Assembly: GCA_005502875.1 (NCBI GenBank)
Contig: SCMV01000003.1
Coordinates: 1 to 64,000 of the forward strand
Direction: 5' to 3'
Origin: Comamonadaceae bacterium 2PF
Lineage (GTDB): Bacteria; Pseudomonadota; Gammaproteobacteria; Burkholderiales; Burkholderiaceae_C
Length of the DNA stretch: 64,000 nt
Below are positions 48,543 to 57,618 of the stretch, one piece after another. Under the pieces are notes generated by a model. That model was not told the origin of the DNA, did no database searches, and worked only from the letters and a program-made list of their open reading frames with translations. A program made the position numbers and the translations under genes. Every line of letters starts with the position of its first letter. The stretch's first letter is position 1.

Positions 48543-49862
48543 ATGCGCGTCGCCGAGGACACCACATCCACGCCAGCACCGGCTGTGCCTGGACGGCACG
48601 GCGCCGACCGCGATCGCGCCCGCGCGCTGGCCGCGCGCTTGAAGCTCACCATCGACGGCGACCCCGAGCCTTCGGCGCAAGACTGGCAAGCCCTGGGCCA
48701 GGCCCTCAACCGAGGCGACCCGCTGGCCGATGCCGTCATCGCCTGGATGCGCGAGGTCGGGCGCCCCACGGCTTGGCCCTTGATGGAGCGCGGCCTGAGC
48801 GGCGGCCCTGCTGCCGTGCCCGAACACGCTGCGCCCCTGCGGGCCTTCCTGGCGCAAGGCTGGCAGCTGCCGACCTGGGTCAACTGGGCTCGTGTCAAGC
48901 GCGGCGCCCAGGTCATGCAGGGAACTGGCGAGCACGGCCTGATGGTGCTGCGCGACGCGGGCCTGATGGCGGGCTACCAGGCCGGCGCCATCAACCAGAC
49001 GCTGCTCAAGACCGGTGCGCTCGAGCGCGGCGCCCACAAGCGCATCGCCGAGACCACCACCTGGTGGCTGGCCTGCACCGAGGACGATGGCCTTCAACCC
49101 GGCCAGCCTGGCCACCGCATGACCCTGCACGTGCGGCTCATGCACGCCCTGGTGCGCGACCAGCTCTCGCGCTCGCCCGAGTGGGACGCCGATTGGCTGG
49201 GCCTGCCCATCAACCAGGTGGACATGCAGGCCACCTACCTGGCCTTCAGCGCCGTGCACCTGCTGGGCTTGCGCCTGACGGGCATGCTGTTCGCGCAGGA
49301 AGACGCCGACGCCGTCATGCACCTTTGGCGGGTCATGGGCTGGCTGGTGGGGGTTGAAGACAGCCTCATGTGCGACGACGAGGCCACCGGCCGCGTGCTC
49401 ATGTACCGCAACCTCGTGACCCAGGCGCCGCCCGACGAGAGCAGCACCTTGCTGGGCCGAGCCCTGATGAACGAGCCACTTCAGCGCAACTACCCTTTTG
49501 CAGGCGCCGTGCGCGGGCGCGTCGATCGCGAGCGGCACCTCAGCCTCGTGAGCTGGTTCCTTGGCCCGGAAGGTCTGCACAACCTGGGGCTGCCGAAGCG
49601 CAAGCCTTGGTACCCGCTGATGCTGATGGCGCCAACCGTCGTGGGCAGCGTGGCCTTGCGCACCCTGCCCTGGATGGAGGGGCCCTGGCGCGCGATCGCC
49701 AGGCGCCAGCAGCTGGCTTATCAGCAGGACCTGGTCGGACGCGAGCCCCAGGCGCCCTGGAGCCCCAAGGCGGGCACACCAGGTGCGGCAGGGGCTGCGC
49801 ATTCGCATGGCGAGGGCATGCGCGACCAGGGTGGGCATCCGCCCGGCCAGCGCAACGGCTAG
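48543..49862 (+). CDS. MpaB / latex-clearing-protein-like haem oxygenase (DUF2236)
   Basis: A 439-residue protein of the DUF2236 superfamily, which includes the rubber dioxygenase Lcp and fungal MpaB. HVRLMHALVR (196-205) places H201 as the likely axial haem ligand, with R167 and T171 in HKRIAETTTWW upstream. From memory, Lcp of Streptomyces K30 uses R164, T168 and H198; the spacings (4 and 34 residues) are identical. Unlike Lcp, it has no signal peptide, so a cytoplasmic role is likely and the substrate is unknown. ATG 48543 has GGGAGGG upstream. Confidence 0.78.
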   Translation: MRVAEDTTSTPAPAVPGRHGADRDRARALAARLKLTIDGDPEPSAQDWQALGQALNRGDPLADAVIAWMREVGRPTAWPLMERGLSGGPAAVPEHAAPLRAFLAQGWQLPTWVNWARVKRGAQVMQGTGEHGLMVLRDAGLMAGYQAGAINQTLLKTGALERGAHKRIAETTTWWLACTEDDGLQPGQPGHRMTLHVRLMHALVRDQLSRSPEWDADWLGLPINQVDMQATYLAFSAVHLLGLRLTGMLFAQEDADAVMHLWRVMGWLVGVEDSLMCDDEATGRVLMYRNLVTQAPPDESSTLLGRALMNEPLQRNYPFAGAVRGRVDRERHLSLVSWFLGPEGLHNLGLPKRKPWYPLMLMAPTVVGSVALRTLPWMEGPWRAIARRQQLAYQQDLVGREPQAPWSPKAGTPGAAGAAHSHGEGMRDQGGHPPGQRNG

Positions 49863-49925
49863 ACTCCCAGGCTCAGCCTGCGCGACCCGCCCCTTGTGGT
49901 CGCCACCGCCATTCGGAACCTGCCC

Positions 49926-51581
49926 ATGCCCACCGCGCGAGCCGCCAAGAAATCCCCCGCAGCCAAGCCTGTCGCCGCGAAGCCGGCCGCCAAGGCTGCC
50001 AAGTCGAAGACCCAGGCGGTGAAGGCCGCAGCAGGCAAGGCTGGCAAGCCCAAGCCGCTGACGATCCAGGACTACCTGCAAAAGACCCTCACCAGCCGCG
50101 TCTACGACGTGGCCATCGAGAGCCCGCTGGACGAGGCCCGCAGCCTGTCCCGTCGCCTCGGTCACCACGTGTTCTTCAAGCGCGAAGACAAGCAACCGGT
50201 CTTCAGCTTCAAGCTGCGCGGCGCCTACAACAAGATGGCCCAGCTCAGCCGTGCTCAGCTCGAGCGCGGGGTGATCTGCGCCTCGGCCGGCAACCACGCT
50301 CAAGGCGTGGCCATGGGCGCGCGGCGCCTGGGCTGCCAGGCCACCATCGTCATGCCGGTGACCACGCCGCAGGTCAAGATCGACGCGGTTCGGCACTTCG
50401 GTGGCGACAACGTGCAGATCGTGCTGCACGGCGAGAGTTACTCCGACGCGGCGCTGCACGCCAAGGAACTCGAGCGCAAGCGCGGTCTGACCTTCGTGCA
50501 CCCCTTTGACGACCCCGATGTGATCGCGGGCCAGGGCACCGTGGCCATGGAGATCCTGCGCCAGCACGCCGGCCCGATCGATGCCGTGTTTGTGGCCATC
50601 GGCGGTGGTGGGCTGATCAGCGGCGTGGCCGCCTACATCAAGGCCGTGCGCCCCGAGATCAAGGTCATCGGGGTGCAGATGAACGACTCCGACGCCATGC
50701 TGCGCTCGGTCAAGGCCAAGGGCCGCGTCACGCTCAGCGACGTCGGCCTGTTCTCCGACGGCACGGCGGTCAAGCTGGTGGGCGAGGAAACCTTGCGCCT
50801 GACCTCGCTGCTGGTCGACGACATCGTCACCGTCAACACCGATGCGGTCTGTGCGGCCATCAAGGACATCTACCAGGACACGCGCTCCATCGTTGAGCCT
50901 GCCGGCGCCCTGGGCGTGGCCGCGCTCAAGCAGTACGCCGAGCGACACGGCGGCCAGGGCAAGACCTACGTCGCCATCAATTGCGGCGCCAACATGAACT
51001 TCGACCGGCTGCGTTTCGTGGCCGAGCGGGCCGACGTGGGCGAAGAGCGCGAGGCGCTGCTGGCCGTCAGCATCCCCGAGGAGCGCGGCTCCTTCAAGCG
51101 CTTTTGCGAGACCATCGGCCCGCGCAGCGTCACCGAGTTCAACTACCGCATCTCCGACGAGAAAGAGGCGCACGTGTTCGTGGGCCTGAGCACGAAGGAG
51201 AAAGGCGAATCCAAGCAGATCGCCAAAGCCTTCAAGGCGCAGGGCTTTCGCACGGTGGACCTCACGCACGATGAGCTGGCCAAGACCCACATCCGACACA
51301 TGGTGGGCGGGCGTTCGGCGCTGGCCGAGGGCGAGCGGCTCTTCAGCTTCATCTTCCCGGAGCGCCCGGGCGCGCTGATGACCTTCCTGAGCAGCCTGCC
51401 GCCGGGCTGGAACATCAGCCTGTTCCACTACCGCAACCAGGGTGCCGATTACGGGCGCATCCTGATCGGGCTGCAGGTGCCCAAGGACGAGGTGCCGCGC
51501 ATCCCCAAGGTGCTCGACAAGCTGGGCTACGTTTATGTCGACGAAACCCGCAACCCGGTCTACCGGCTGTTCCTGCGCTGA
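49926..51581 (+). CDS. ilvA: Threonine ammonia-lyase, biosynthetic, with Lys/Ala-rich N-terminal tail
   Basis: A 551-residue PLP enzyme making 2-oxobutanoate from threonine for isoleucine synthesis. The catalytic lysine is K96 in SFKLRGA; SAGNHAQGVA and GGGGLISG bind the cofactor phosphate. Two ACT-like regulatory repeats lie at about 370-551 (EERGSFKRFCETIG, FIFPERPGALMTFL), so isoleucine feedback is expected. Residues 5-44 are an unusual Ala/Lys/Pro tail (AAKKSPAAKPVAAKPAAKAA) before family likeness begins at LTIQDYL. A GTG at 50019 would shorten the tail, but the ATG at 49926 is the better start. Followed by a strong terminator. Confidence 0.93.
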   Translation: MPTARAAKKSPAAKPVAAKPAAKAAKSKTQAVKAAAGKAGKPKPLTIQDYLQKTLTSRVYDVAIESPLDEARSLSRRLGHHVFFKREDKQPVFSFKLRGAYNKMAQLSRAQLERGVICASAGNHAQGVAMGARRLGCQATIVMPVTTPQVKIDAVRHFGGDNVQIVLHGESYSDAALHAKELERKRGLTFVHPFDDPDVIAGQGTVAMEILRQHAGPIDAVFVAIGGGGLISGVAAYIKAVRPEIKVIGVQMNDSDAMLRSVKAKGRVTLSDVGLFSDGTAVKLVGEETLRLTSLLVDDIVTVNTDAVCAAIKDIYQDTRSIVEPAGALGVAALKQYAERHGGQGKTYVAINCGANMNFDRLRFVAERADVGEEREALLAVSIPEERGSFKRFCETIGPRSVTEFNYRISDEKEAHVFVGLSTKEKGESKQIAKAFKAQGFRTVDLTHDELAKTHIRHMVGGRSALAEGERLFSFIFPERPGALMTFLSSLPPGWNISLFHYRNQGADYGRILIGLQVPKDEVPRIPKVLDKLGYVYVDETRNPVYRLFLR

Positions 51582-51627
51582 GCCGGTGGCTGCGCACACC
51601 GTGCCGCCGTTGTGCATCACCAAATGA

Positions 51628-51665
51628 AACAGGCCGCTCCGATTGTGAGCGGCCTGTTGGTTTTT
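51628..51665 (+). terminator. Rho-independent terminator after ilvA
   Basis: AACAGGCCGCT (51628-51638) and AGCGGCCTGTT (51648-51658) form a perfect 11 bp stem, loop of 9, then GG and TTTTT. It also separates ilvA from the convergent gspC. Confidence 0.85.
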
Positions 51666-51694
51666 GGGGCGGACGTTGGGGTGTCCGGGGTGAC

Positions 51695-52294
51695 TCAGTC
51701 GGGGCTGCGCACCTGACCGCCACCGTCCATGCCCTCGGGCATGGCAGGAGGCTGACCTCGGCGCTCGCCCATGCCGCCTTGTGCGCCAGGCGGCATGCCT
51801 TGCCCGGGTGGCGGGGTCTGCGTGACGCCGCTGGGCGCCGGCAGGGTGCCGGTGGCCGCAGGGGGCAGGCCGGGCAGGTCGATGGTCAGGAAGTTCGCGC
51901 CGTCTTGCGGGCCGATGCGGGCGCTGCGCTGGCTGAGGTCTTGCAGCACCATCTCGCCGTCGACCAGGCCACCCACGCGGATCGCCTTGGGCGGCTTGCC
52001 GTCGATGGACAACAGGGCCACGCCGGCGCTTTGACCCGGAGCGGGCGCCATCACACCGATGACCTTGATGCGGCTGGCCAGGGCCGAGGCGGCGCTGGGG
52101 TTGGCCTGCGGGCCTTCGGTGCGCACCGGGCCGGTCAGCAGGCGCTGGATGTCGCCGCGCACGCCGGTCTCCAGCGTCACCGCTGCGGCGTTGTGGGGGA
52201 CGCCCACGGGCGGCGCGAGCCAGCGCAGGCCCCAATAGGCGAGGCTGGCGGCGACGGCGGCCCAGATCAGGAGTGCAGCGATGCGTGATGCCAT
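51695..52294 (-). CDS. gspC: Type II secretion system protein GspC (short, no PDZ domain)
   Basis: A 199-residue inner-membrane protein: one membrane segment (ALLIWAAVAASLAYWGLRWL), a linker and the homology region (SRIKVIGVMAPAPGQSAGVALLSIDGKPPKAIRVGG, about 75-125) that contacts the secretin GspD. The C-terminal 60 residues are Pro/Gly/Met-rich instead of a PDZ or coiled-coil domain, as in some Burkholderia and Xanthomonas systems. It is divergent from gspG, with 180 bases between. ATG 52294 (MASRIAALL) fits; the ORF opens slightly upstream. Confidence 0.85.
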   Translation of the reverse strand: MASRIAALLIWAAVAASLAYWGLRWLAPPVGVPHNAAAVTLETGVRGDIQRLLTGPVRTEGPQANPSAASALASRIKVIGVMAPAPGQSAGVALLSIDGKPPKAIRVGGLVDGEMVLQDLSQRSARIGPQDGANFLTIDLPGLPPAATGTLPAPSGVTQTPPPGQGMPPGAQGGMGERRGQPPAMPEGMDGGGQVRSPD

Positions 52295-52474
52295 GGTGGG
52301 CGCATTATGATGGCTGAGTCGGGCATCGTGCACCGTGAACAGGTGGTCCTTCCTCGGGTTGTTCCCGCATCAAGGGTGCCGAAGCCTCGGGCATGCTGGC
52401 GCCCTTGGTCGAAGCCGCGCCCGTCGTGACGCGAGGCCACCCCTGACCCTTGAAGACAAAACCGGAAGACGAAG

Positions 52475-52957
52475 ATGTTTGAGCGCACCTCACGACCCCT
52501 TGACCCCACGCCCGGCGCCCTTGGCTGGGCCCGCTCGGCCGCCCGCACCGCTCAGCGCGGCTTCACCCTGATCGAGCTGATGGTGGTGCTGGTCATCATC
52601 GGCCTGCTGGCCGCCCTGATCGTGCCCAACGTGCTCGACCGCGCCGACGACGCCCGCGTGACCGCAGCCCGCACCGACATCAGCAACCTGATGCAGTCGC
52701 TCAAGCTTTACAAGCTCGACAACCAACGCTTCCCCACGGGCGAGCAGGGTCTGCAGGCCCTCGTGGCCAAGCCCAGCGCCGGCCCGATCCCCAACAACTG
52801 GAAGCCTTACCTCGAGAAGCTGCCCAGTGACCCGTGGGGCAACCCGTACCAATACGTCAACCCCGGCGTGAAGGGGCAGGTCGATGTCTTCAGCTTCGGC
52901 GCCGATGGTCAAAGCGGTGGCGAAGGCCGGGATGCCGACATCGGTTCCTGGCAGTGA
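52475..52957 (+). CDS. gspG: Type II secretion major pseudopilin GspG
   Basis: A 160-residue major pseudopilin. The prepilin site is RGFTLIELMVV, with G29/F30 cleavage and E34 at +5, then the long helix and the C-terminal conserved part (LPSDPWGNPYQYVNPG, DVFSFGADGQSGGEG) with the calcium-site acidic residues. The leader of 29 residues is longer than usual. First gene of gspGHIJKLMNDEF; its start lies within the 180-base divergent gap from gspC, which must hold the promoters. Confidence 0.96.
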   Translation: MFERTSRPLDPTPGALGWARSAARTAQRGFTLIELMVVLVIIGLLAALIVPNVLDRADDARVTAARTDISNLMQSLKLYKLDNQRFPTGEQGLQALVAKPSAGPIPNNWKPYLEKLPSDPWGNPYQYVNPGVKGQVDVFSFGADGQSGGEGRDADIGSWQ

Positions 52958-53489
52958 TTCGCCGTCAGCAGGCTTGACGGCCCACCCGACAGGCCGCTGG
53001 GTCAGGCGCGCGCGCCGATCGGTGTCGCGCGGCTTCACCCTGCTTGAGCTGATGGTGGTGGTGGCCATGATCGCCATCACCGTCTCGATCGTGAGCTTCG
53101 CCGTGCCCGATCCCTCCAGCACCCGGCTCGAGCGCGAGGCTGCGCGCCTGGTCGCCATCCTGGAGTCCGCTCGCATGCAGGCGCGCTCGGGCGCCCTGAC
53201 CGTGTTGTGGGTGCCGCAGACCAAGGGCGACGAGGCCGACTACCAGTTCATCGGCCTGCCGCCGGTGCTGATGCCGCCGTTGCGCTGGCTGACCCCCGAG
53301 GTGCGCGCCGAGGTCGTGGGCGGTCGCAGCATCGTGCTCGGGCCCGAGCCGGTCATCGGCGCGCAAAGCCTGGTGCTGCGCCTCGAAGACCGCCAGCTCG
53401 TCATCGGCACCGATGGCCTGGGTGCTTTCCAGGTCATCCAGCCCACGGGCGAAGAGGCCGCCCAGGCTCAGCAGGCGGTGATGCGATGA
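52932..53489 (+). CDS. gspH: Type II secretion minor pseudopilin GspH
   Basis: A 185-residue minor pseudopilin. Cleavage at RGFTLLELMVV, then the helical stem and a GspH beta domain (RLEREAARLVAILESARMQARSG, PLRWLTPEVRAEVVGG, IVLGPEPVIG). The start is uncertain: ATG 52932 overlaps the end of gspG by 26 bases and gives a 34-residue leader; in-frame ATGs at 52884 and 52905 also exist. Coupled to gspI (ATGA). Confidence 0.9.
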   Translation: MPTSVPGSDSPSAGLTAHPTGRWVRRARRSVSRGFTLLELMVVVAMIAITVSIVSFAVPDPSSTRLEREAARLVAILESARMQARSGALTVLWVPQTKGDEADYQFIGLPPVLMPPLRWLTPEVRAEVVGGRSIVLGPEPVIGAQSLVLRLEDRQLVIGTDGLGAFQVIQPTGEEAAQAQQAVMR

Positions 53490-53845
53490 GGCGCGTTCGC
53501 GGCATGACCCTGATCGAGGTGCTGGTGGCGCTGGCCATCGTGGCCGTCACCCTGACGGCGGGCATCAAGGCTGCGGGCGGACTGACGCTCAATGCCCAGC
53601 GCATGGCCGACCTCACCCGCGCCCAGTGGTGCGCCGAGAACCAGCTCACCAGCCTGCGCCTGAGCCGAACCTACCCGCCTGTGGGCGACAGCGATTTCAC
53701 GTGCAACCAGCTGGGGCGCCAGTTGCCTGGCCGCATGGTGGTTCGCCCCACGCCCAACATCAACTTCCGCCGGGTCGATGCCGAGGTCCGTGACGAGGCC
53801 GATCAGCCCATCGTCAAGCTCTCGACCGTGGTCTCGAGGTTCTGA
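53486..53845 (+). CDS. gspI: Type II secretion minor pseudopilin GspI
   Basis: A 119-residue minor pseudopilin with the short leader MRRVRG and cleavage before MTLIEVLVALAIVAVT. The central CAENQLTSLRLSRTYPPVGD and the VSRF end match GspI. It forms the pilus tip with GspJ and GspK. Overlaps gspH by four bases. Confidence 0.95.
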   Translation: MRRVRGMTLIEVLVALAIVAVTLTAGIKAAGGLTLNAQRMADLTRAQWCAENQLTSLRLSRTYPPVGDSDFTCNQLGRQLPGRMVVRPTPNINFRRVDAEVRDEADQPIVKLSTVVSRF

Positions 53846-53860
53846 GTGAGGCATGACACC

Positions 53861-54568
53861 ATGAACCCCACTCGCCCCATCACCCGGATGAAGACCGTGC
53901 CCCCCTGTGGGGCTCGGCGCGCGGCGGGCTTCACGCTCATCGAGGTGATGGTGTCGCTGTTCATCCTGGCGGTTTTGGCCGGGGCCGCATGGAAGGGCGT
54001 GGACGCCATCAGCACCGCCCGCCAGGTGGCCGACGACAACCTTCAGACCACGCTGCGATTGCAGTCGGTCATGACCCAGCTGGACGCCGACATGGCCCAG
54101 GTTTACGACACCCAGGTGGTCAAGGGCTTTCAATTCGACGGCGCCAACCTTCGCTTCACCCGGCGCGCATCCGGGGGCGTTCAGGTGGTGGTGTGGAGCC
54201 TGCGCGAGCGCAAGCTGCTGCGCTGGACCAGCCCCGAGACCACCCGCGTCGGTGACCTGCAGGACCACTGGCGGCGGGCCTCGCAGCTGCAGGGGCGCGA
54301 GCCTGGCACGCTGGTGGCGCTCAGTGGGGTGGATCAGTGGCAGGTCTACTGCTTTCGCAGTGGTGCGCTGAGCAACTGCCAGTCCTCGGGCAACGTGGTG
54401 TCCAGCTCGGGCTCGTCCGCGTCGGGTGAGGGCTCTGCGGCGGCGGCAGCAGCCAGCATCGTGCGCGAGCAGCTCCCGCAGGCCATTCGGTCGCAGCTCA
54501 CCCTGGGCGATGGCGCAGGCGTCGCCGGCATGCTTTCACGCGACATCATCCTGTCGCCCCAGCCATGA
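53861..54568 (+). CDS. gspJ: Type II secretion minor pseudopilin GspJ
   Basis: A 235-residue minor pseudopilin. Cleavage at AAGFTLIEVMVSLFILAVLA; the C-terminal domain has VVWSLRERKLLRW and WQVYCFRSG. A Ser/Gly/Ala-rich insertion (about 188-205) is unusual. ATG 53861 is chosen with GAGG 9 bases upstream; GTG 53846 is also open. Overlaps gspK by four bases. Confidence 0.93.
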   Translation: MNPTRPITRMKTVPPCGARRAAGFTLIEVMVSLFILAVLAGAAWKGVDAISTARQVADDNLQTTLRLQSVMTQLDADMAQVYDTQVVKGFQFDGANLRFTRRASGGVQVVVWSLRERKLLRWTSPETTRVGDLQDHWRRASQLQGREPGTLVALSGVDQWQVYCFRSGALSNCQSSGNVVSSSGSSASGEGSAAAAAASIVREQLPQAIRSQLTLGDGAGVAGMLSRDIILSPQP

Positions 54569-55680
54569 CGCACCGCACTTTGTTCACCGCCAAACCTGGT
54601 GCCGGGCCTGCCGCCGAATTCGTGGCCTGGCGGACTGCCCCCTGCGTGAAGTCGGGCGCCCGCCGAGGTCATGCGCAGCGCCAGCGCGGCGCAGCCTTGC
54701 TCATGGCCATGGTCATCGTGACCCTGGTGGCCACGTTCGCCGCGTCGATGGTCTGGCAGCAGTGGCGGGCCGTGCAGGTCGAAGGTGCTGAGCGCGTGCG
54801 CGCACAAGCCACCTGGGTGCTGGTTGGCGCGCTGGACTGGGCTCGCCTGATCCTGCGAGAGGACGGGCGAAACGGTGGTGCCGACCACCTGGGTGAGCCT
54901 TGGGCCATCCCCCTGGCCGAAGCCCGCCTGTCCACCTTCCTGGCTGTCGATGGCGACAACACCGCTGTGGACGCCGATGCCCCGGAGGCTTTCCTGTCGG
55001 GGCGTGTGGATGACGCGGCCGCGCGCTACAACCTGCGCAACCTGGTCAACTCGGATGGCGACCTGGTGCCCGAGGAACTGCTGGTGCTCAAGCGGATCTG
55101 CGAGAACGCCGGGCAGTCGCCTGCGCTGGCCGACGGGCTGGCCCAGGCTGTGCGGCAGGCCTCGCTGGCGATCATGGCCCTGCAGTCCGAAGACCCGCAA
55201 GTCATGTCCAAACTGGGGGGCCAAGACGGCATGCGCAAAGCGCCGATCATGCCCCTGTCAGGTGACCAACTGATGTGGCTGGGCCTGGATGCCGGCACCC
55301 TGGAGCGCCTGCGCCCCTACCTGACCATCCTGCCCGAGGCGACCCAGGTCAACGTGAACACCGCGCCCAAGGAGGTCATCGCCGCCGTCATCGACGGGGT
55401 GGACCTGGCGCGCGCCGCCCGCATCGTGCAGACTCGCCAGCGCAACCCGCTCAAGACCACCGAAGAGCTGCGCGCCGTGCTGGGCGCGGGCAACTGGAAT
55501 TTCAGCCGCATCGCGGTCAAGAGCGACTACTTCGAGATCCGCGGGCGCCTGCGGCTCGACGACAACGTCATCGAACAGCGCCACCTGGTCAACCGCCCCT
55601 CGCCCAACGACGTGGTCGTGAAATACCAGGGCCGTTTCTCGGGCGTCGAGCCTGGCGCCAATCCGTCCCCCAACCCCTGA
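54565..55680 (+). CDS. gspK: Type II secretion minor pseudopilin GspK
   Basis: A 371-residue tip pseudopilin. The prepilin site is RGAALLMAMVIV with G42/A43 and no Glu at +5, as usual for GspK. It has DDAAARYNLRNLV and the helix-hairpin-helix-like QVNVNTAPKEVIAAVIDGVD. The 42-residue leader is long; GTG at 54646 would give about 15, but the ATGA overlap with gspJ favours the ATG. Confidence 0.94.
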   Translation: MTHRTLFTAKPGAGPAAEFVAWRTAPCVKSGARRGHAQRQRGAALLMAMVIVTLVATFAASMVWQQWRAVQVEGAERVRAQATWVLVGALDWARLILREDGRNGGADHLGEPWAIPLAEARLSTFLAVDGDNTAVDADAPEAFLSGRVDDAAARYNLRNLVNSDGDLVPEELLVLKRICENAGQSPALADGLAQAVRQASLAIMALQSEDPQVMSKLGGQDGMRKAPIMPLSGDQLMWLGLDAGTLERLRPYLTILPEATQVNVNTAPKEVIAAVIDGVDLARAARIVQTRQRNPLKTTEELRAVLGAGNWNFSRIAVKSDYFEIRGRLRLDDNVIEQRHLVNRPSPNDVVVKYQGRFSGVEPGANPSPNP

Positions 55681-55808
55681 AGGCCTTGTGGTGTGCTGAC
55701 CAAGCGGGTATCAATCCTTAAATGGGCGCTATTTCGGCGCTCCTACAATGGCCCGGCGCCTAAGCTAGGGCGTTCCATCAGCGAACCCAGACTTTTCAAC
55801 GTCCCGGC

Positions 55809-57071
55809 ATGAGCATCCTCATCATCCAACTGCCGACCCGCAGCCGCCAGGTGATCGACCCGGCGGCGGCCGAGGCCGCGCCTGCCAGCTCGGGGCCCAA
55901 GGAATACAGCTACGTGCTCAGCGCCGACGGCCTGTCGGTCTCGCGCCAGGGGCGTTGTGTGGCCGCGATGTTGCCGCGTGCCGACAGCGTCATCGCCGTG
56001 ATGCCGCCGACCGACCTGAGCTGGCACCGCGTCACCGTGCCCAAGGCCCCGGCCGCCCGCATGCGCGCCGCCCTGGCCGGCATGCTCGAAGAAGCCCTGC
56101 TCGATGACCCGGAAGAGCTGCACCTGGCGCTGGCCCCACAGGCCAAGGCTGGCCAGCCCGCCTGGGTGGCCGCTTGCGACCACACCTGGCTGACCAGCCA
56201 GCTCATGGCCCTGGAAAAAGCCAAGCTGCGCATCGACCGCGTGGTGCCCGCCGTGGCGCCCGACGAGCCGGCCACGGCCTATTTCCACGAGGCCCACGCC
56301 AACCCGGTTGACGACAACGATTCCGTGGCTGCTGTGCTGCTGACCTGGTCCACCGCAGATGGCGTGTCGACCTGGCCGGTGGCAGGCAGCCTGGCTCGCA
56401 GCTTGCTGCCGGAGCCTTTGCCCGTGCAGGCGCGCTTTTTTGCCACGCCGCCGGTGGCCTCGCCGGCCGAGCGCTGGCTGGGCCGTGCTGTCACGGTGCA
56501 GACCCAGGGCGAGCACCTGCTGATGGCAGCCCGCTCGCTGTGGAACCTGCTGCAGTTCGAGCTCACGCCCAGCAGCAAGGGCCTGCACGCCCTGACCGAC
56601 CAGTGGCGCCGCGTCATGAGCCCCCAGTGGCGGCCGGCCCGCGTGGGCCTGGCGGCCCTGGTGGCGGTGCAACTGCTGGGGCTCAACCTGTGGGCCTGGC
56701 AGCAAAAGTTGCAGGTGCAGGACAAGCGCAACGAGCTCGCCCGCATCCTCAAGCAGGCTCACCCCCAGGTGGGCTCGGTGCTGGACGCCCCGGTGCAGAT
56801 GCAGCGCGAAACCGAGGCCTTGCGCGCCGCCGCAGGCCAGGCGGGCGACAACGACCTCGAGGCCCTGATGGGCGCCGTGGCCACGGCCTGGCCGCCCGAG
56901 CGGCCCACCGCATCCCTTCAATACGACGGCACATCCCTGACCCTGAGTCCTCCGGTGGGCTGGGGCCCGGACGAGCTCACCCAGTTCCGTGCGCGCCTGG
57001 GCGCCGCCGGTGTCGAAGTCGAACCCTTGGGCGACGGCCGCATGAGCGTGCGCCGTGCCTCCCGAGTCTGA
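55809..57071 (+). CDS. gspL: Type II secretion system protein GspL
   Basis: A 420-residue bitopic protein. The N-terminal cytoplasmic actin-like (ASKHA) domain (to about 255) binds GspE. A membrane segment follows (about 278-296, VGLAALVAVQLLGLNLWAW), then a coiled stretch and a ferredoxin-like periplasmic domain that pairs with GspM. The 128-base gap from gspK ends in AT-richer sequence (TATCAATCCTTAAATGGGC) that may hold an internal promoter. Confidence 0.92.
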   Translation: MSILIIQLPTRSRQVIDPAAAEAAPASSGPKEYSYVLSADGLSVSRQGRCVAAMLPRADSVIAVMPPTDLSWHRVTVPKAPAARMRAALAGMLEEALLDDPEELHLALAPQAKAGQPAWVAACDHTWLTSQLMALEKAKLRIDRVVPAVAPDEPATAYFHEAHANPVDDNDSVAAVLLTWSTADGVSTWPVAGSLARSLLPEPLPVQARFFATPPVASPAERWLGRAVTVQTQGEHLLMAARSLWNLLQFELTPSSKGLHALTDQWRRVMSPQWRPARVGLAALVAVQLLGLNLWAWQQKLQVQDKRNELARILKQAHPQVGSVLDAPVQMQRETEALRAAAGQAGDNDLEALMGAVATAWPPERPTASLQYDGTSLTLSPPVGWGPDELTQFRARLGAAGVEVEPLGDGRMSVRRASRV

Positions 57072-57090
57072 AAGGCGAGGGCACCCACCC

Positions 57091-57606
57091 ATGACCCAAA
57101 CCTCTCAACCCTTGCAGGCCTTGCGCGACGCCTGGCAGGCCAAATGGTCGGCCTTGGCCCCGCGTGAGCGCCGCATGGCCTCCATCGCGGGCTGGCTGCT
57201 GCTGCTCGCGGTGGTGGTGCTGGTCGGCATCCGGCCGGCCTGGCGCACGCTGTCGACCACGCCTGCACAACTCAAGGAAGTCGACGCCCAACTGGACCAG
57301 ATGCGCCGCCTGGCCGACGAGGTGCAACTGCTGCGTCAACGCCCACCCGTGCCGCCCGCCCAGGCCGAGGCCGCATTGCGCTCCGCCTCCGACCGCCTGG
57401 GGCCTGCTGCCACGCTGAGCGTGCAGGGCGACCGCGCCACCCTCAGCCTGCGGGAAGTGCCCGGCGAGAGCCTGGCCTCCTGGCTCGACGAAGTCCGCAC
57501 CGCTGCGCGCGCCAGGCCCCTGGAGGCCAACCTGCAGCAGGCCCAGGCCGGGCGTTACAACGGCAGCATCGTGCTGAGCCTGTCCACGGCTCAAGCGCCG
57601 CGCTGA
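57091..57606 (+). CDS. gspM: Type II secretion system protein GspM
   Basis: A 171-residue bitopic protein with one membrane segment (IAGWLLLLAVVVLVGI, about 45-60), a coiled stretch (AQLKEVDAQLDQMRRLADEV) and a small ferredoxin-like domain. Partner of GspL. ATG 57091 is used; the open frame also begins at a GTG inside gspL. Confidence 0.9.
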   Translation: MTQTSQPLQALRDAWQAKWSALAPRERRMASIAGWLLLLAVVVLVGIRPAWRTLSTTPAQLKEVDAQLDQMRRLADEVQLLRQRPPVPPAQAEAALRSASDRLGPAATLSVQGDRATLSLREVPGESLASWLDEVRTAARARPLEANLQQAQAGRYNGSIVLSLSTAQAPR

Positions 57607-57618
57607 AAGGGCACGAAC

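Noticed and set aside
48459-52235. Open frame of 1258 codons on the minus strand
   Set aside because: It lies antisense to the Lcp-like gene, ilvA and part of the gspC region. The real genes have full family motifs; this frame is His/Gly/Val-rich without any domain.
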